Positions 52,252-63,972 are shown, counted from the first letter of the stretch. The stretch: 64,000 nt of DNA from PFJX01 sp964393825 (GCA_964393825.1 CAYMUY010000001.1:62001-126000); one strand, 5' to 3'. Made by a program: numbers and translations. Notes: a model not told the origin generated them from the sequence alone.

Positions 52252-53109
52252 ATGAACACTTCGACCCGACTTTGCATATTACTGGCCACGCTGCTGGCCT
52301 TCCCCGCCTGGGCCGACGCGCCGATCCAGGAGTTCCAGCCGCGCGCCGCTCCGGAGGCCGCGTCATTCGCGGATACCCGTCTGGCGGTCTATGCCTGGAA
52401 CCCGGACCAGGTGTTTCCGGTGCTGGCACGCGCCGGCATGTATACGGTACTGGCGTTCGAGCCGGGCGAGCGGGTCCAGGGCCTGTACCTGTCCGATACC
52501 GCGAAGTGGCAGAGCCACGTTGCCGGCGACAAGCGCCATGTGTTCATTCGGCCGTTCGAGGCTGGGGCGTTCAACTCCGGCACCGTCATAACGGATCGCC
52601 GTGTGTACCAGTTGGTGCTGGAGGCCCGTGGTGAGAAGGAACGATGGCACCAGCGTGTGTCCTGGTATATCCCGGGTGCTGCGTTCGACGAACTGGAGGC
52701 GGCACAGATGGCGCGCGAGGGCAGGGCGGCACAGCCGACGGGCGCCGCCGTCCCGCTGGATTCCGACTCTCCGATGAAAGTGGACATCACGCGTTCCTCA
52801 TTCGACTACGAAATTGACGGTGATGCCGAATTCCGCCCAGTTTCGGTGTTCGACGATGGCCGGTTTACCTGGTTCAGGATGCCGGCGGCTTCGCAGATTT
52901 CGCCGGCCTTGTTCGCCGTGGATGCCAAGGGTGATACCGAGCTGGCTGCGTATGTACCGATCGAGGGCTGGTTCAAGGCCACTCGCACCGCGCCGGGTTG
53001 GCTGCTGAAGGTCGGCGATGAGGCGGTGCGGATCCATGCGCGTGGGCGCAAGGTGAAATTTCCCTCCCGAGCGAGTTCATCCTCCTCCTTCTGGCCCTGG
53101 AGCGATTGA
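52252..53109 (+). CDS. VirB9/TrbG-type outer-membrane complex protein
   Basis: 285 residues. Signal peptide about 1-22 (LLATLLAFPAWADA); an N-terminal beta domain is followed by the C-terminal VirB9 domain with DYEIDGDAEFRPVSVFDDGRFTWF. It forms the outer-membrane core with VirB7 and VirB10. Start ATG 52252 gives a clean signal peptide; the 52231 frame overlaps virB8. Confidence 0.9.
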   Translation: MNTSTRLCILLATLLAFPAWADAPIQEFQPRAAPEAASFADTRLAVYAWNPDQVFPVLARAGMYTVLAFEPGERVQGLYLSDTAKWQSHVAGDKRHVFIRPFEAGAFNSGTVITDRRVYQLVLEARGEKERWHQRVSWYIPGAAFDELEAAQMAREGRAAQPTGAAVPLDSDSPMKVDITRSSFDYEIDGDAEFRPVSVFDDGRFTWFRMPAASQISPALFAVDAKGDTELAAYVPIEGWFKATRTAPGWLLKVGDEAVRIHARGRKVKFPSRASSSSSFWPWSD

Positions 53110-54335
53110 TGACGGCCACCATGGCGCGCGCGCAGCGTTTCCCGCGGAATCTGCTGCCCATCCTGGCGGGATTCATCTTCGTACTGGTGGGCGGCGGGCT
53201 CTTGTTCGCGGCATTCCAGAAGGATGTCCCCCAGGAAGACACCCCACAGGAAGCGGTGGTACGGCCTGGGCGCGAAGAGGACATCACCGCTCGCGCGGCG
53301 GTGGCCGCCGCGGATGTGTTGCCAGTCTCGCCTGGAGCCTACCCCGTGGGCGCGATTCCGACCCCCACGCCAGGCATGGAGTATCGCTTGCCGGACGGCA
53401 ATCCGAAAACGCCAGCCACGCCCCCCTCGGATTTGGATGCATACGCGCAGCGCAAGGAAGAGGCGCAAAGCGCCACCGCCAGCATCGCCGCGTTCGAGGA
53501 GTTCGATACCGCCACGAAAGTCGTGGCGGCGCCGCAAAACGACACGCTGGCCGCGGTTGAGCAAGCGCTCTCGGCCATGGTTCAGCCGGCATCGGCGGGA
53601 AGCGAGACGACGGCGACTTTGTTGCAGCACGCATTGCAGTCAGCGCAACAAGGTAACGGCAAGGGCATGGCCAAGGCACAGAACACCTGGTCCAGCGATC
53701 AACGCGCCGTGGCAGAAGAGGAGCCGCCGCTGGTCGCCACGGAGGCGCCATCCTCCTGGATGTTGTTCCAGGGCACGGTTATCCCCTCGGTGCTGGTGAC
53801 GCCGGTCACCAGTGACGCGCCGGGCACATTGACGGCCCGCGTGACCCGCGATGTCTATGACGACATCCGCGCCCAGCGTCTATTGGTGCCAAAGGGATCG
53901 CGCTTGTATGGCACCTACATGAATGAGGTGGGGGAAGGGCAGGAGCGCATCTTGATGGCGTTCTCGCGCGTGATTTTCCCGAACGGCCAGAGCGTGCGTC
54001 TGTCCGGTTTCAGCGGCGGCGACTCGATGGGTCGTTCCGGTTTGCCTGCGGATGTGAACTCCCATTTCTGGAAGATGTTCGGCGCCGGTTTCCTTATTGC
54101 CGGCGTGGCCAAGGTGTTCGATCGAGCATCGAGCGAGCAGAACATCACCGTCATCAATCAGGCCGGCGGATCCACCACGCTCACCGATTCGGCCGGGCAG
54201 ATTCTCACCGAGACCGCCCGGAAGGTTCTGGAAAAGAACCAGAACATCAGTCCGACCCTGAGCCTGCCCGAGGGTTACAAGTTCAACGTGATCGTCAACC
54301 GCGATATGGCGCTCGCGCCATACAAATCCCTATGA
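53109..54335 (+). CDS. VirB10/TrbI-type scaffold protein
   Basis: 408 residues spanning both membranes. Short cytoplasmic part, one TM helix (about 12-36, LLPILAGFIFVLVGGGLLF), a Pro/Ala-rich periplasmic linker, and the C-terminal beta-barrel core with LLVPKGSRLYGTY and FPNGQSVRLSGFSGGDS. Start overlaps the virB9 stop (TGATG). Confidence 0.93.
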   Translation: MTATMARAQRFPRNLLPILAGFIFVLVGGGLLFAAFQKDVPQEDTPQEAVVRPGREEDITARAAVAAADVLPVSPGAYPVGAIPTPTPGMEYRLPDGNPKTPATPPSDLDAYAQRKEEAQSATASIAAFEEFDTATKVVAAPQNDTLAAVEQALSAMVQPASAGSETTATLLQHALQSAQQGNGKGMAKAQNTWSSDQRAVAEEEPPLVATEAPSSWMLFQGTVIPSVLVTPVTSDAPGTLTARVTRDVYDDIRAQRLLVPKGSRLYGTYMNEVGEGQERILMAFSRVIFPNGQSVRLSGFSGGDSMGRSGLPADVNSHFWKMFGAGFLIAGVAKVFDRASSEQNITVINQAGGSTTLTDSAGQILTETARKVLEKNQNISPTLSLPEGYKFNVIVNRDMALAPYKSL

Positions 54336-54346
54336 GGAGGAATCGC

Positions 54347-55321
54347 ATGCTTCGACTACTGGCTCTGGCCACCCTCTGGCCGCTCGTCTCCTGGGGTGCC
54401 GTCTACGACTTCGACTATCGCAGCGTGGGCGATCAGGACGCCAAACCCACCAATGTCTTCGACGACGGACGTTCGACCTATTTCCAGTTCGCCGCCGGCC
54501 GCCCGGTGCCGGTCATCCTCATGGTCGGCCCGGCGGGGGAGCGACTCGCTACCTGGCGCGAGGATGGCCCGTATATCGTTGTCGATGGCGTGCTGCCGGA
54601 TTGGCGCATGCGGCTCGGGCGCGGAATCGCGGCCGTGCGCTATGCGGGTACTCGCCCCCTGGCCATGAAAGGCGTGCTGTACGGGGCCGCCGTACCGATT
54701 TCCGAAGGGGGGACGGTGGCGACAGCACTGGCACCACCCGTGCTCACAAGACCGGCTCCGGCGGCGTCGATGGCCTCAGCAGGCCCGGCTCTGGTCGCTC
54801 CGACGGCCGCACCCGCGCAGGGAATCGCCAGTCCGGCGCTGGTTGCCGCGCCGACGATTGCGGTTGGCGCCCAGGCCTTGCCGGACTTTAGCGGGAGTTT
54901 CATCGTTCAGATGGGCGCCGCCGTTTCCCCGTCGCCGCGAGTGGCGTCGGAACCCACGCCAGGGGCGGCCGCCGCGCCCGCGCTGAAACTGGCGGTGGCG
55001 CTACGCGGCTCCCGGCGGGTGAGCGAACGCTTGACGGTGCGGTTCTCGGATCTGAGTCCCAGCGCGGCTGATCAGGTAACGCTGGATACGGCCATTCGGC
55101 AAGCAAATGGCATGTCCGCGGGTTACATCGTGGTGCGCGCCTACTCCGGAGCGAAGAGCCTCAAGTCCCGCCAACGCTACGCCGCGTTGCGCGGGGATGA
55201 GGTCAAGTCGGCGTTGGCGCGAGCCGGCGTCGACGTCGCGCGGATCCGTGTCGTGGCCGCCACCACCCGCGCGGCCTCGCGCGCCGACATTCTGTTTATC
55301 GGCGAAGGGGTGCGCGCATGA
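54347..55321 (+). CDS. VirB9-C-like plus OmpA-like fusion protein
   Basis: 324 residues from ATG 54347, which has a full AGGAGG six bases upstream; an ATG at 54332 is weaker. Signal peptide about 1-17. Residues 18-110 repeat the VirB9 C-terminal theme (VYDFDYRSVGDQDAKPTNVFDDGRSTYFQF); a long Ala/Pro linker follows; the C-terminal 90 residues resemble an OmpA peptidoglycan-binding domain (SAADQVTLDTAIRQA, YSGAKSLKSRQRYAALRG). It may anchor the channel to the cell wall. Confidence 0.78.
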   Translation: MLRLLALATLWPLVSWGAVYDFDYRSVGDQDAKPTNVFDDGRSTYFQFAAGRPVPVILMVGPAGERLATWREDGPYIVVDGVLPDWRMRLGRGIAAVRYAGTRPLAMKGVLYGAAVPISEGGTVATALAPPVLTRPAPAASMASAGPALVAPTAAPAQGIASPALVAAPTIAVGAQALPDFSGSFIVQMGAAVSPSPRVASEPTPGAAAAPALKLAVALRGSRRVSERLTVRFSDLSPSAADQVTLDTAIRQANGMSAGYIVVRAYSGAKSLKSRQRYAALRGDEVKSALARAGVDVARIRVVAATTRAASRADILFIGEGVRA

Positions 55322-56049
55322 AACACCGCCGCGCTTTGCTAGGTCATCGCCTAGTTCATTGCCTCTTTGCCGTCGTGGCTTTGCCCGGTGTGGCCCAGGC
55401 CATCGACTTCGACTCGCGGCGCGTCAGCGGGCTGGATTTCGAGTCGATCCCGGCCGCCGAGGCGTTCTCGCGGATTGCCATGCAAGCGGGTATGGGCGTC
55501 ACCCTCGACGGGTGCCCGCCGGCGGGCACCCGGGTGTCCGCGAAGGCGGTATCCGGGCGTCTTCCCGTCGTGTTGGACCGGTTGACCGCCGCGCTGGGGT
55601 GTAACTGGCGCGAGCGTGCCGGTGTGCTCTACATCCACGGAACGGCACCGGCCCAGGCACAGGCGGCGCCATCGGTAAAGCCCTCGGACAAAGCCGTGGA
55701 AACGCTCGCGAACGCGCCTTCCACGCCCGCCTTGGCGCAAACCCTGAAACAGCCGGAACAGCAGGATGAGAAAGCGAAGGTCGCGATGAAAGGCGTGCCG
55801 CCGGAGCCCATCGTGCCATCCATCACCTTTCGCCTCGGCAGCACGGACATCGCCACTTACGCTCTCCGCGATTTCCTCCTGGGCCATGGCATGTCGCTGG
55901 TCTGGGGCGCGGGCGATGTGGCCAGCGTGACTACGGTGCCAGGAGAGTACGCGGGCGACACCCCATTGGCCGCCGTGGACTCCTTATTGCGCGCGCATGG
56001 CCTGCGCGGCGTCTATGTCCGTTCCAACAAAACGCTCTACGTGAGGTGA
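55318..56049 (+). CDS. PilL/TcpQ-like pilus protein
   Basis: 243 residues. Signal peptide (about 10-28) then an STN/secretin-N0-like domain (LDFESIPAAEAFSRIAMQAGMG), a charged linker, and a C-terminal TcpQ-like domain (PGEYAGDTPLAAVDSLLRAHGL, NKTLYVR). In R64/Tcp-type IVb pili such a protein sits beside and helps the secretin. It overlaps the previous gene by 4 bp and precedes the secretin by 4 bp. Confidence 0.78.
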   Translation: MKHRRALLGHRLVHCLFAVVALPGVAQAIDFDSRRVSGLDFESIPAAEAFSRIAMQAGMGVTLDGCPPAGTRVSAKAVSGRLPVVLDRLTAALGCNWRERAGVLYIHGTAPAQAQAAPSVKPSDKAVETLANAPSTPALAQTLKQPEQQDEKAKVAMKGVPPEPIVPSITFRLGSTDIATYALRDFLLGHGMSLVWGAGDVASVTTVPGEYAGDTPLAAVDSLLRAHGLRGVYVRSNKTLYVR

Positions 56050-56053
56050 CCCA

Positions 56054-57571
56054 GTGACACACATCCATTCCAACACCGTCATTACCGCCGTGCTGCTCGC
56101 CATGCTGTTGGCCGGCTGCGCCACCGGCCGGCCCGCGAAAACAGCGGAACTGGCGGCGGATGCCGCGCGCACGGTCAACGTGGCCATCTCGGACATCAAG
56201 ACAGGCGATCGCCGGGTCGGCCTGGTCGAAGTTGAATCGCCGGATCAAGTCCCGGATATTCAGCCTACCGATCTGGATCCCGATGCCGGCAACGTGAACA
56301 TCGACATGTCCGGCAGGGTGGCCGATGTCTTGGCCAGTCTGGCGGATCGCTATGGCTATGCGCTCGCGTTCGCCAGCGACGTCGACCGGACGCGGGTCGT
56401 CGGCATCAAGCTGGCCCGTGTCTCCCCGGAGTACGCGGTGCGACGTGTCGCGCTCTCCGCCGGCCTTGTGGCGATCGTCGATACACAGAATCGCCGCGTG
56501 ACGATCGCCGATCAGGCGACCTACACATTCCGCGTCCCCACTCATGTCCTGCAGAAACTCAAGGCGGAGTACGCGGTGGGTGGCAACCCGGTTTCCTCAG
56601 GAGGGGGATCGGGCGGTGGATCGGGCGGAATGTCTCAATCCATCGGCGCGGTGGGGGGGATTGAAGCCAAGTTCAAGGTGAGTGGCGAGTCGAACAACAA
56701 CGCGCAGGCTCTGGCGCTGTTCATCACGCAACTGGCCGGCGCCAACGCCAGCGTGAACGTGGCAAACGATGCAGGCCTGATCATGGTGCGGGGGCCGGGC
56801 CCGGCGCTCGAACGTGTGCGGGATTTTCTCAACCGCTATACGCAGACCGCGATGCGGCGCGTGGAGATCCAGGCGGCAGTGGTCGAGGTGACGTTGACCG
56901 ACGAATTCGCCTACGGTATCGACTGGTCGCGCGTGTTCGGCGCGGGGAACCTCAAGGGAACCACTCTGGCCGTCGCGGGCGGCGCAGCCGTCACCAAGCC
57001 GGTCTTCACCCTCTCCTACGCTGGCGCCAATGTTTCCAGCGCCCTGAGGCTGCTCAAGGACAAGACCCACCTGCGCGTGATCAGCCAACCTTCGATCACC
57101 GCAATGAATCGCACGCCAGCCACGATTTTCAACGGTGAGCAGGTTCCCTACGTGGGCTCGGTCACGCCGCCAGTCACCACCGGTACCACCGTGACCAATG
57201 GATCGAGCACGCTGTCGTTTGCCGTGGACGGTCTGAGCCTCTCGGTTGTCCCGGACATCCTCTCCGACCAGCAGGTGGACATCACGGTGGTGCCGGTGTT
57301 GTCCACGGTCAAGGAACTGGTCGAGTTCGATGTCGGCGCCGGCATGAAGCTGACCGGTCCGCGTCAGTCCTCCAAACAGAGCCTGATGCAGGCCTTGGTC
57401 GATAACGGCCGCACCGTGGTCATGGGGGGAATCAGGCAGAACAGCACCAGTGATTCAGACAAGCTCGCTTCCGGTGACCGTCAATCGTCGGCCACGGAGA
57501 TCGCCATCCTGTTGCAGGCCAACATCGTCCCCGCGCGTCGGCAGGACACTCTGTTCACGGAGGCGATGTGA
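56054..57571 (+). CDS. PilN-type lipoprotein secretin of a type IVb pilus
   Basis: 505 residues from GTG 56054. Lipobox LLAGC with Cys22; N-terminal STN-like domain (VADVLASLADRYGYALAF), a Gly/Ser linker (SGGGSGGGSGG), a KH-like N1 region, and the secretin barrel (ATIFNGEQVPYVGSVTPP, VVMGGIRQNSTS). It forms the outer-membrane pore for the pilus. It overlaps the next gene by 4 bp. Confidence 0.93.
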   Translation: MTHIHSNTVITAVLLAMLLAGCATGRPAKTAELAADAARTVNVAISDIKTGDRRVGLVEVESPDQVPDIQPTDLDPDAGNVNIDMSGRVADVLASLADRYGYALAFASDVDRTRVVGIKLARVSPEYAVRRVALSAGLVAIVDTQNRRVTIADQATYTFRVPTHVLQKLKAEYAVGGNPVSSGGGSGGGSGGMSQSIGAVGGIEAKFKVSGESNNNAQALALFITQLAGANASVNVANDAGLIMVRGPGPALERVRDFLNRYTQTAMRRVEIQAAVVEVTLTDEFAYGIDWSRVFGAGNLKGTTLAVAGGAAVTKPVFTLSYAGANVSSALRLLKDKTHLRVISQPSITAMNRTPATIFNGEQVPYVGSVTPPVTTGTTVTNGSSTLSFAVDGLSLSVVPDILSDQQVDITVVPVLSTVKELVEFDVGAGMKLTGPRQSSKQSLMQALVDNGRTVVMGGIRQNSTSDSDKLASGDRQSSATEIAILLQANIVPARRQDTLFTEAM

Positions 57572-58920
57572 AATTCGCTTCGTTGGTTCGTCTCCTGGGG
57601 CGGCGGCCCTCGGTACGAGAGGCGCATGACGCCATATCGACACCGGAAGACGTGGTGAGCGCCGCCGCGCGCTCCTCGTCCCCGCAATCCGCCAGCTCCA
57701 GTTCGCGTCATGCGCCTGGTGTCGGTTCATGGCTGCGCCGTGCATTCAATCCCTCACTGCGTAGCACGTCGGCGCCGGCCTGCTTGCTGGCGCGCCTCGA
57801 AAACGGCGTCGAAGTGATTTACGCGCTGCATAGCGATGGCCGCGCCGAACGGGTCCAGGACGTGCCGGCGGATTGTTCCCTGGTGCTGTCGGCCACGGAT
57901 GACGATTTGCGCATTGTCGCGCCCGATAACTTGTCTCATGCGGCCGGCAAAAGCCTGATGACGCGCGAAGCGGCTCTATTCGAGAAATTGGGCGTGGTGA
58001 CCGTTGGCCGCGTTGTCTACGGTACCCAGTCCAGCCGGATTCATGACACCCACGCGCGAGGCAAGCGTCTGGCGCCGCTGTCGGCGCTGGCCGATCGCCT
58101 GTCGATGAAGCATGCCGGCACGCTGCCGGCGGTGTCCGGCTTCGTTTTCGGCGAGCAATCGGACGGGACGATCGCCATCGCCGTGTTCTTTGCCCAGGTC
58201 GGCGACAAGATCAAGACCTTCATCACCATTGACCCGGCCAACCCGGCGACGCATCCCGATTCCCCTGACAACCTGCATGCGATCTACACCTCCTACATCG
58301 TCAGCATCGGGCTGTCGCCGGAAATCGAACCGGAGGTGTTCAGCCAACAGGATGCCATCGATGGCTTGCGTGGCTTCTACGCGGCGTATCCGGTGCAGGG
58401 TGATTTCATGGGGATACCCGCCCGGCTGGCCTGGAGCGGCGCCCTGACCGTTGCCGCCGTGAGCTGTCTCGCCGCGGCGGGATGGTGGTGGATGACCTCG
58501 GAGGCGCTCGCGGGCCTCGATACCGACACACGCCTCGCCAAGGCCAATCAATCACGTGATACCGAGGCTATCACGGCGCGGATCGAGGCGGATGTCGTCT
58601 CGTTCCGCCGTTTCATGGGCCTTTCGGCCAGCCTTGGCCTGACCGAGGCGGAGTCCTTGTATTTGCCTGGCGGACGAGTCGAGACCACTTTGACGCCGCA
58701 AACACGCATTCACGAGGTCTACGTGCCGGTCCGGCTGAATACCCGTCAGACCGACGATCCCGATTCCCGCGCCATGTCCGCCGCGCTGTCTCTCTCCATG
58801 CAGGGGTGCGAACGCGCCGCGTTCGAGTTTTCAGGAGCAATCGATGAAATCCGCATCCGCTTTAATTGTCCCGGCGATGACGCTGCTGCTCGCTACTTCC
58901 GCGGTCAGCCTGGTGTTTGA
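57568..58920 (+). CDS. PilO-type type IVb pilus accessory protein
   Basis: 450 residues, matching the R64 PilO place and length. A cytoplasmic domain carries EVFSQQDAIDGLRGF and IDGLRGFYAAYP; one TM helix near 290-310 (WSGALTVAAVSCLAAAGWWW) leads to a periplasmic part. It overlaps the next gene by 77 bp, which is unusually long but both frames look genuine. Confidence 0.78.
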   Translation: MKFASLVRLLGRRPSVREAHDAISTPEDVVSAAARSSSPQSASSSSRHAPGVGSWLRRAFNPSLRSTSAPACLLARLENGVEVIYALHSDGRAERVQDVPADCSLVLSATDDDLRIVAPDNLSHAAGKSLMTREAALFEKLGVVTVGRVVYGTQSSRIHDTHARGKRLAPLSALADRLSMKHAGTLPAVSGFVFGEQSDGTIAIAVFFAQVGDKIKTFITIDPANPATHPDSPDNLHAIYTSYIVSIGLSPEIEPEVFSQQDAIDGLRGFYAAYPVQGDFMGIPARLAWSGALTVAAVSCLAAAGWWWMTSEALAGLDTDTRLAKANQSRDTEAITARIEADVVSFRRFMGLSASLGLTEAESLYLPGGRVETTLTPQTRIHEVYVPVRLNTRQTDDPDSRAMSAALSLSMQGCERAAFEFSGAIDEIRIRFNCPGDDAAARYFRGQPGV

Positions 58921-59381
58921 TGCCAGAGAAATGGCGGACGCCTCCGTCGTGGCCAGGGCAGGGCTGACCAAGGCCAGGAAGGCCGCTGGCGAGGCTGCCG
59001 CCGCGCTGGCGGCGCTGCCGCCTCCTGTGGGTGGATCGGCGCCAACAAACGCGGAACGCGAGCCGCCGCCAAACGTGAACAACGTCCTCGCGCACACCCT
59101 TGTGCGCCTGCAAAAGCAGGCCAGGGCGCGTTTGGTCGCGATCGAACGGATCACCGCGAATAAACAGCAGGGCTACGCGGGCGCGGACGCGCTCACCAAG
59201 CCTGTACCGATGACAGGGAACCGCATTCTCGCCGTGCGCTTGCAACTGCATGGGCGCTATACGGATTACCCGCTCTTCAAGGTATTCCTGGAGGATTTGG
59301 GGCACTTGGCCGCCATTCAGTCGCTCAAGGTCACCGGTGACCGGTTCGAGTCCCAATTGGAACTCTATGGGGTCGGCGGCG

Positions 59382-59389
<8 letters not shown>
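58844..59389 (+). CDS. PilP-position pilus protein (PilO/GspM-like fold)
   Basis: 181 residues. One N-terminal TM or signal helix (about 5-25), an Ala-rich helix, then an alpha/beta segment (ILAVRLQLHGRYTDYPLFKVFL, IQSLKVTGDRFES) like the periplasmic ferredoxin-like domains of PilO/GspM proteins. It overlaps both the PilO-type and the ATPase genes. Confidence 0.7.
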
Positions 59390-61286
<1,897 letters not shown>

Positions 61287-61288
61287 CG

Positions 61289-62479
61289 ATGGAATATGCC
61301 TACGCCTATCGTGCCACCAACACCCGAGGTCAGGATGTCCTTGGTGTGATCTACGCGCCGGACATCGATATGGCCTATGCGCGGATTCGGCAATCCGCGC
61401 TCAAGGCTCGCTCCGTCGCGCTGGACCCCAAGGCGACGGTGGAACGCTGGCTATCCGGCGGGCAAATGTCGCGCCAGGAGCTGGCGCGCTTCTACAAGGT
61501 TCTGGCGCGACGCTACAAGGCCAGTCGATCGGTCCGGGAGACCCTGGAGAATGCCTCGGCCTACGTCCGCGACAACGCCATCCGCGAAGCCGCCATGCTG
61601 ATGGGGCAGCGCATCCAGGACGGGGTATCGGTCAGCGATGCCATGCTGGTCGCGGGCTTCCCGCGCATCCACGCCATGTCCATCCGAGCCGCCGAGGGCT
61701 CTGGGAATTATGGCGATACCTTCGCCCGCCTGTCGGAAGACCTGGATCGAGAGGCGCGACTGACCAAAGGCATCTCCAGCGCCATGCGCATGCCCAAAAT
61801 GCTCGCGGTGTTCATGTTCGTGGCGATGTTCGGGGCCACGTACTTTCTGGCCCCCCTGCCGGAGAAGTTCATGGCGGAAATCGGCACCCGGCCCGAGCCC
61901 CTGCATGAAATGTACTTCGCCGCCTCGCATGCGCTCCATGCCAATCTGCCCTTGTGGGGAGGGCTGTATCTGCTAGTGCCTGTCGCCATGATCGCGCTTG
62001 GACGCCGGATCAAGCCCGGGCGCCTGCTGGATGCCTGGCCAGCCTGGCGAACGATGTCCGAGCGATCCGACCATGGCACTTGCTGGACTGCGTTCGCCAT
62101 GCTCTACCAGGCCGGCATCTCTCCCGCCGAGTGCGCCACCGTGGTTTCCGGGGCCGCGCGCCGGGACGACACTAGGGCGTCATTCACGCTGCTGGCCAGG
62201 TTGTTGATGGCCGGACAGCCACTGGCCATGTCCGCCACGCGCGCAGGATTTCCCGATTTTGTGGTGGCCGGCGTCACCGCCGCCGAGGAGAGCGGTGGAT
62301 CGCTCTCGCACGCGCTCCAGGAATTCGCCCGCGAACTCGCCGCGGACGTCGAGGATGCCACGAGCGCGGTCCAGGCGGGCATGCAGGTCGCGGCCACCGT
62401 GCTGGGAGGCCTGATGATGACCTTTTTCATTTATCTCACCCTGTTCCCGATCCTGACCGCCGCGGTGGCCAGGGTCTGA
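61289..62479 (+). CDS. PilR-type (GspF/PilC) inner-membrane platform protein
   Basis: 396 residues of the GspF family. Two F domains (about 60-190 and 265-390) each with TM segments: VFMFVAMFGATYFLAPL, LLVPVAMIALG, and a C-terminal VLGGLMMTFFIYLTLFPI. The signature ESGGSLSHALQEFA is the second-domain hallmark. It lies 2 bp after the ATPase gene. Confidence 0.92.
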   Translation: MEYAYAYRATNTRGQDVLGVIYAPDIDMAYARIRQSALKARSVALDPKATVERWLSGGQMSRQELARFYKVLARRYKASRSVRETLENASAYVRDNAIREAAMLMGQRIQDGVSVSDAMLVAGFPRIHAMSIRAAEGSGNYGDTFARLSEDLDREARLTKGISSAMRMPKMLAVFMFVAMFGATYFLAPLPEKFMAEIGTRPEPLHEMYFAASHALHANLPLWGGLYLLVPVAMIALGRRIKPGRLLDAWPAWRTMSERSDHGTCWTAFAMLYQAGISPAECATVVSGAARRDDTRASFTLLARLLMAGQPLAMSATRAGFPDFVVAGVTAAEESGGSLSHALQEFARELAADVEDATSAVQAGMQVAATVLGGLMMTFFIYLTLFPILTAAVARV

Positions 62480-62522
62480 ACGCATCACCCATCCACGATT
62501 CACCACAACCAGGAGTTTCCAT

Positions 62523-63140
62523 ATGAACACCTACACCTTGAAGCATCACCGCAACCACGCCGTCCTCACCCAGGCGGGTTTCACGCTGATCGAGTTGGCC
62601 GTCACCGTCCTGATCATCACGGTCCTGGGCGCCATCCTGTTCGGCAAGTTCAGCGGCTCGACGGTCTCCGCCAGGGCGACAGGCCTGATCACCACCATGC
62701 AAACCACGGCTGCGTCATTGGACCGCTACAAGGCGGAATTGGGCTGCTACCCGAACCGGTTCGACGCGCTCTGGGATCGGACCAAGGCGAACGTCCCCGA
62801 CAATTTCTGTGGCATGGATCATCGTCCTGGCTGGATGGAGGAGTTCATGAAGCCGCAACAGGTCAACGCGGATAACCCCAACAACCTCATGATCATCGAC
62901 GATGTGCAACGCGGCGCCACGCTGGCCATCGCCCGGCAGAATGGTGGTATGGGCCGACGCTGGGTGCTGACCGCCGCCAACATCCCCAACGACATCGCCA
63001 CCATCGCGGTCGCCAAGTGCAACGGCACGGATCCGCAGAACGCGATTCCCCAGGCGTTCGACGGCAACCTGAAGTGTATCGGCGCGGCGAACGGGCAGGA
63101 GATGACCGACATCACCATGAAGTTCGCAGAAACCCGGTAA
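62523..63140 (+). CDS. PilS-type type IV prepilin
   Basis: 205-residue major pilin precursor. Class III leader of 19 residues ends at G19 before FTLIEL, with Glu+5 conserved (AGFTLIELAVTVLI), then the hydrophobic stem and a globular domain with four cysteines (GCYPNRF, DNFCGMD, AKCNGT, LKCIGAA) for disulfides. AGGAG precedes the ATG. A dedicated prepilin peptidase is not in the window. Confidence 0.93.
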   Translation: MNTYTLKHHRNHAVLTQAGFTLIELAVTVLIITVLGAILFGKFSGSTVSARATGLITTMQTTAASLDRYKAELGCYPNRFDALWDRTKANVPDNFCGMDHRPGWMEEFMKPQQVNADNPNNLMIIDDVQRGATLAIARQNGGMGRRWVLTAANIPNDIATIAVAKCNGTDPQNAIPQAFDGNLKCIGAANGQEMTDITMKFAETR

Positions 63141-63147
63141 TTCACCC

Positions 63148-63972
63148 ATGCGGCGGCAACTCGGATTCGTGTCCTACCTTTGGCTGGCATCCGTGGCCGG
63201 ATTGGTCACGGCCATCAGCGTCGGGTTGCTGATGGCCAACGACCAGAGACAAGCCGACCGAGCCGACGTGGACCGCCGCGCCTATATCGCGGATGCGTCC
63301 GAGCGTCTGGCGCGGTGGTATGAACTCAATTCCGGCGCCACTGGCGCGCTCGCCGGGCAGATCGATGTGCCGGCCGCATTGGCTCAGGCCGGCGTCACGC
63401 CACGTTACGGGCTCCAGGCGGCCTCCAGCAACCGCCAGGCGGATGGCATGGTGGCCTGGCATGTCATGGCGCTATGGTTGCCCGAACCGGACAGCGTCCA
63501 GGGTGTCGCGCTGGATCCCTTGACGGGTGGTTTCACGCAAGGCACCTACATCGTGTCCGGACTGCCTGCCCGTGTGGTGCATGCCATCGTCGATGGACAT
63601 GCGTCCCAGCTGCGGCTGTACTCGGAATCCAGTCGTCGAATCCGGGAAGTTGGCTCGCGGCTGGAGAACAGATTCTCGGCGATGCGCGCCACGCATCCAC
63701 TCATGCCCATGTTTACGAACTGGTACCGCGCTCAGGACTGCGGCGCGGTGCAGGGTGGCGAGCTGCCCTGCTACGACGCATATCAGGACATCGCCGGCAC
63801 CGAAGTACCTGCCGCCGCGGGCACCTCTCCGGTATCCGATTCCAACGCCTGGGGCGGTGCGGTTCAGGTCAGCAATCTGGCCGACTCCAGCACCATCCCT
63901 CCCTATTCCATGTCGATCCGCACCGCCTTGCCCTGGGGCGGGTGGCTGCAGGTCATCGCACAGGAGCCATAA
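63148..63972 (+). CDS. Pilus-operon protein with signal anchor
   Basis: 274 residues, unrecognised. One N-terminal TM segment (about 8-30, LWLASVAGLVTAISVGLLM), then a periplasmic part with a pilin-like alpha start (RRAYIADASERLARWYELN). It could be a minor pilin or anchoring protein without a canonical prepilin leader. It lies 7 bp after the prepilin gene. Confidence 0.68.
   Translation: MRRQLGFVSYLWLASVAGLVTAISVGLLMANDQRQADRADVDRRAYIADASERLARWYELNSGATGALAGQIDVPAALAQAGVTPRYGLQAASSNRQADGMVAWHVMALWLPEPDSVQGVALDPLTGGFTQGTYIVSGLPARVVHAIVDGHASQLRLYSESSRRIREVGSRLENRFSAMRATHPLMPMFTNWYRAQDCGAVQGGELPCYDAYQDIAGTEVPAAAGTSPVSDSNAWGGAVQVSNLADSSTIPPYSMSIRTALPWGGWLQVIAQEP

Noticed and set aside
59343..59353. 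T-arm-like sequence GGTTCGAGTCC suggesting a tRNA
   Set aside because: It is inside a well-supported pilus gene and no acceptor or anticodon stems fit around it.
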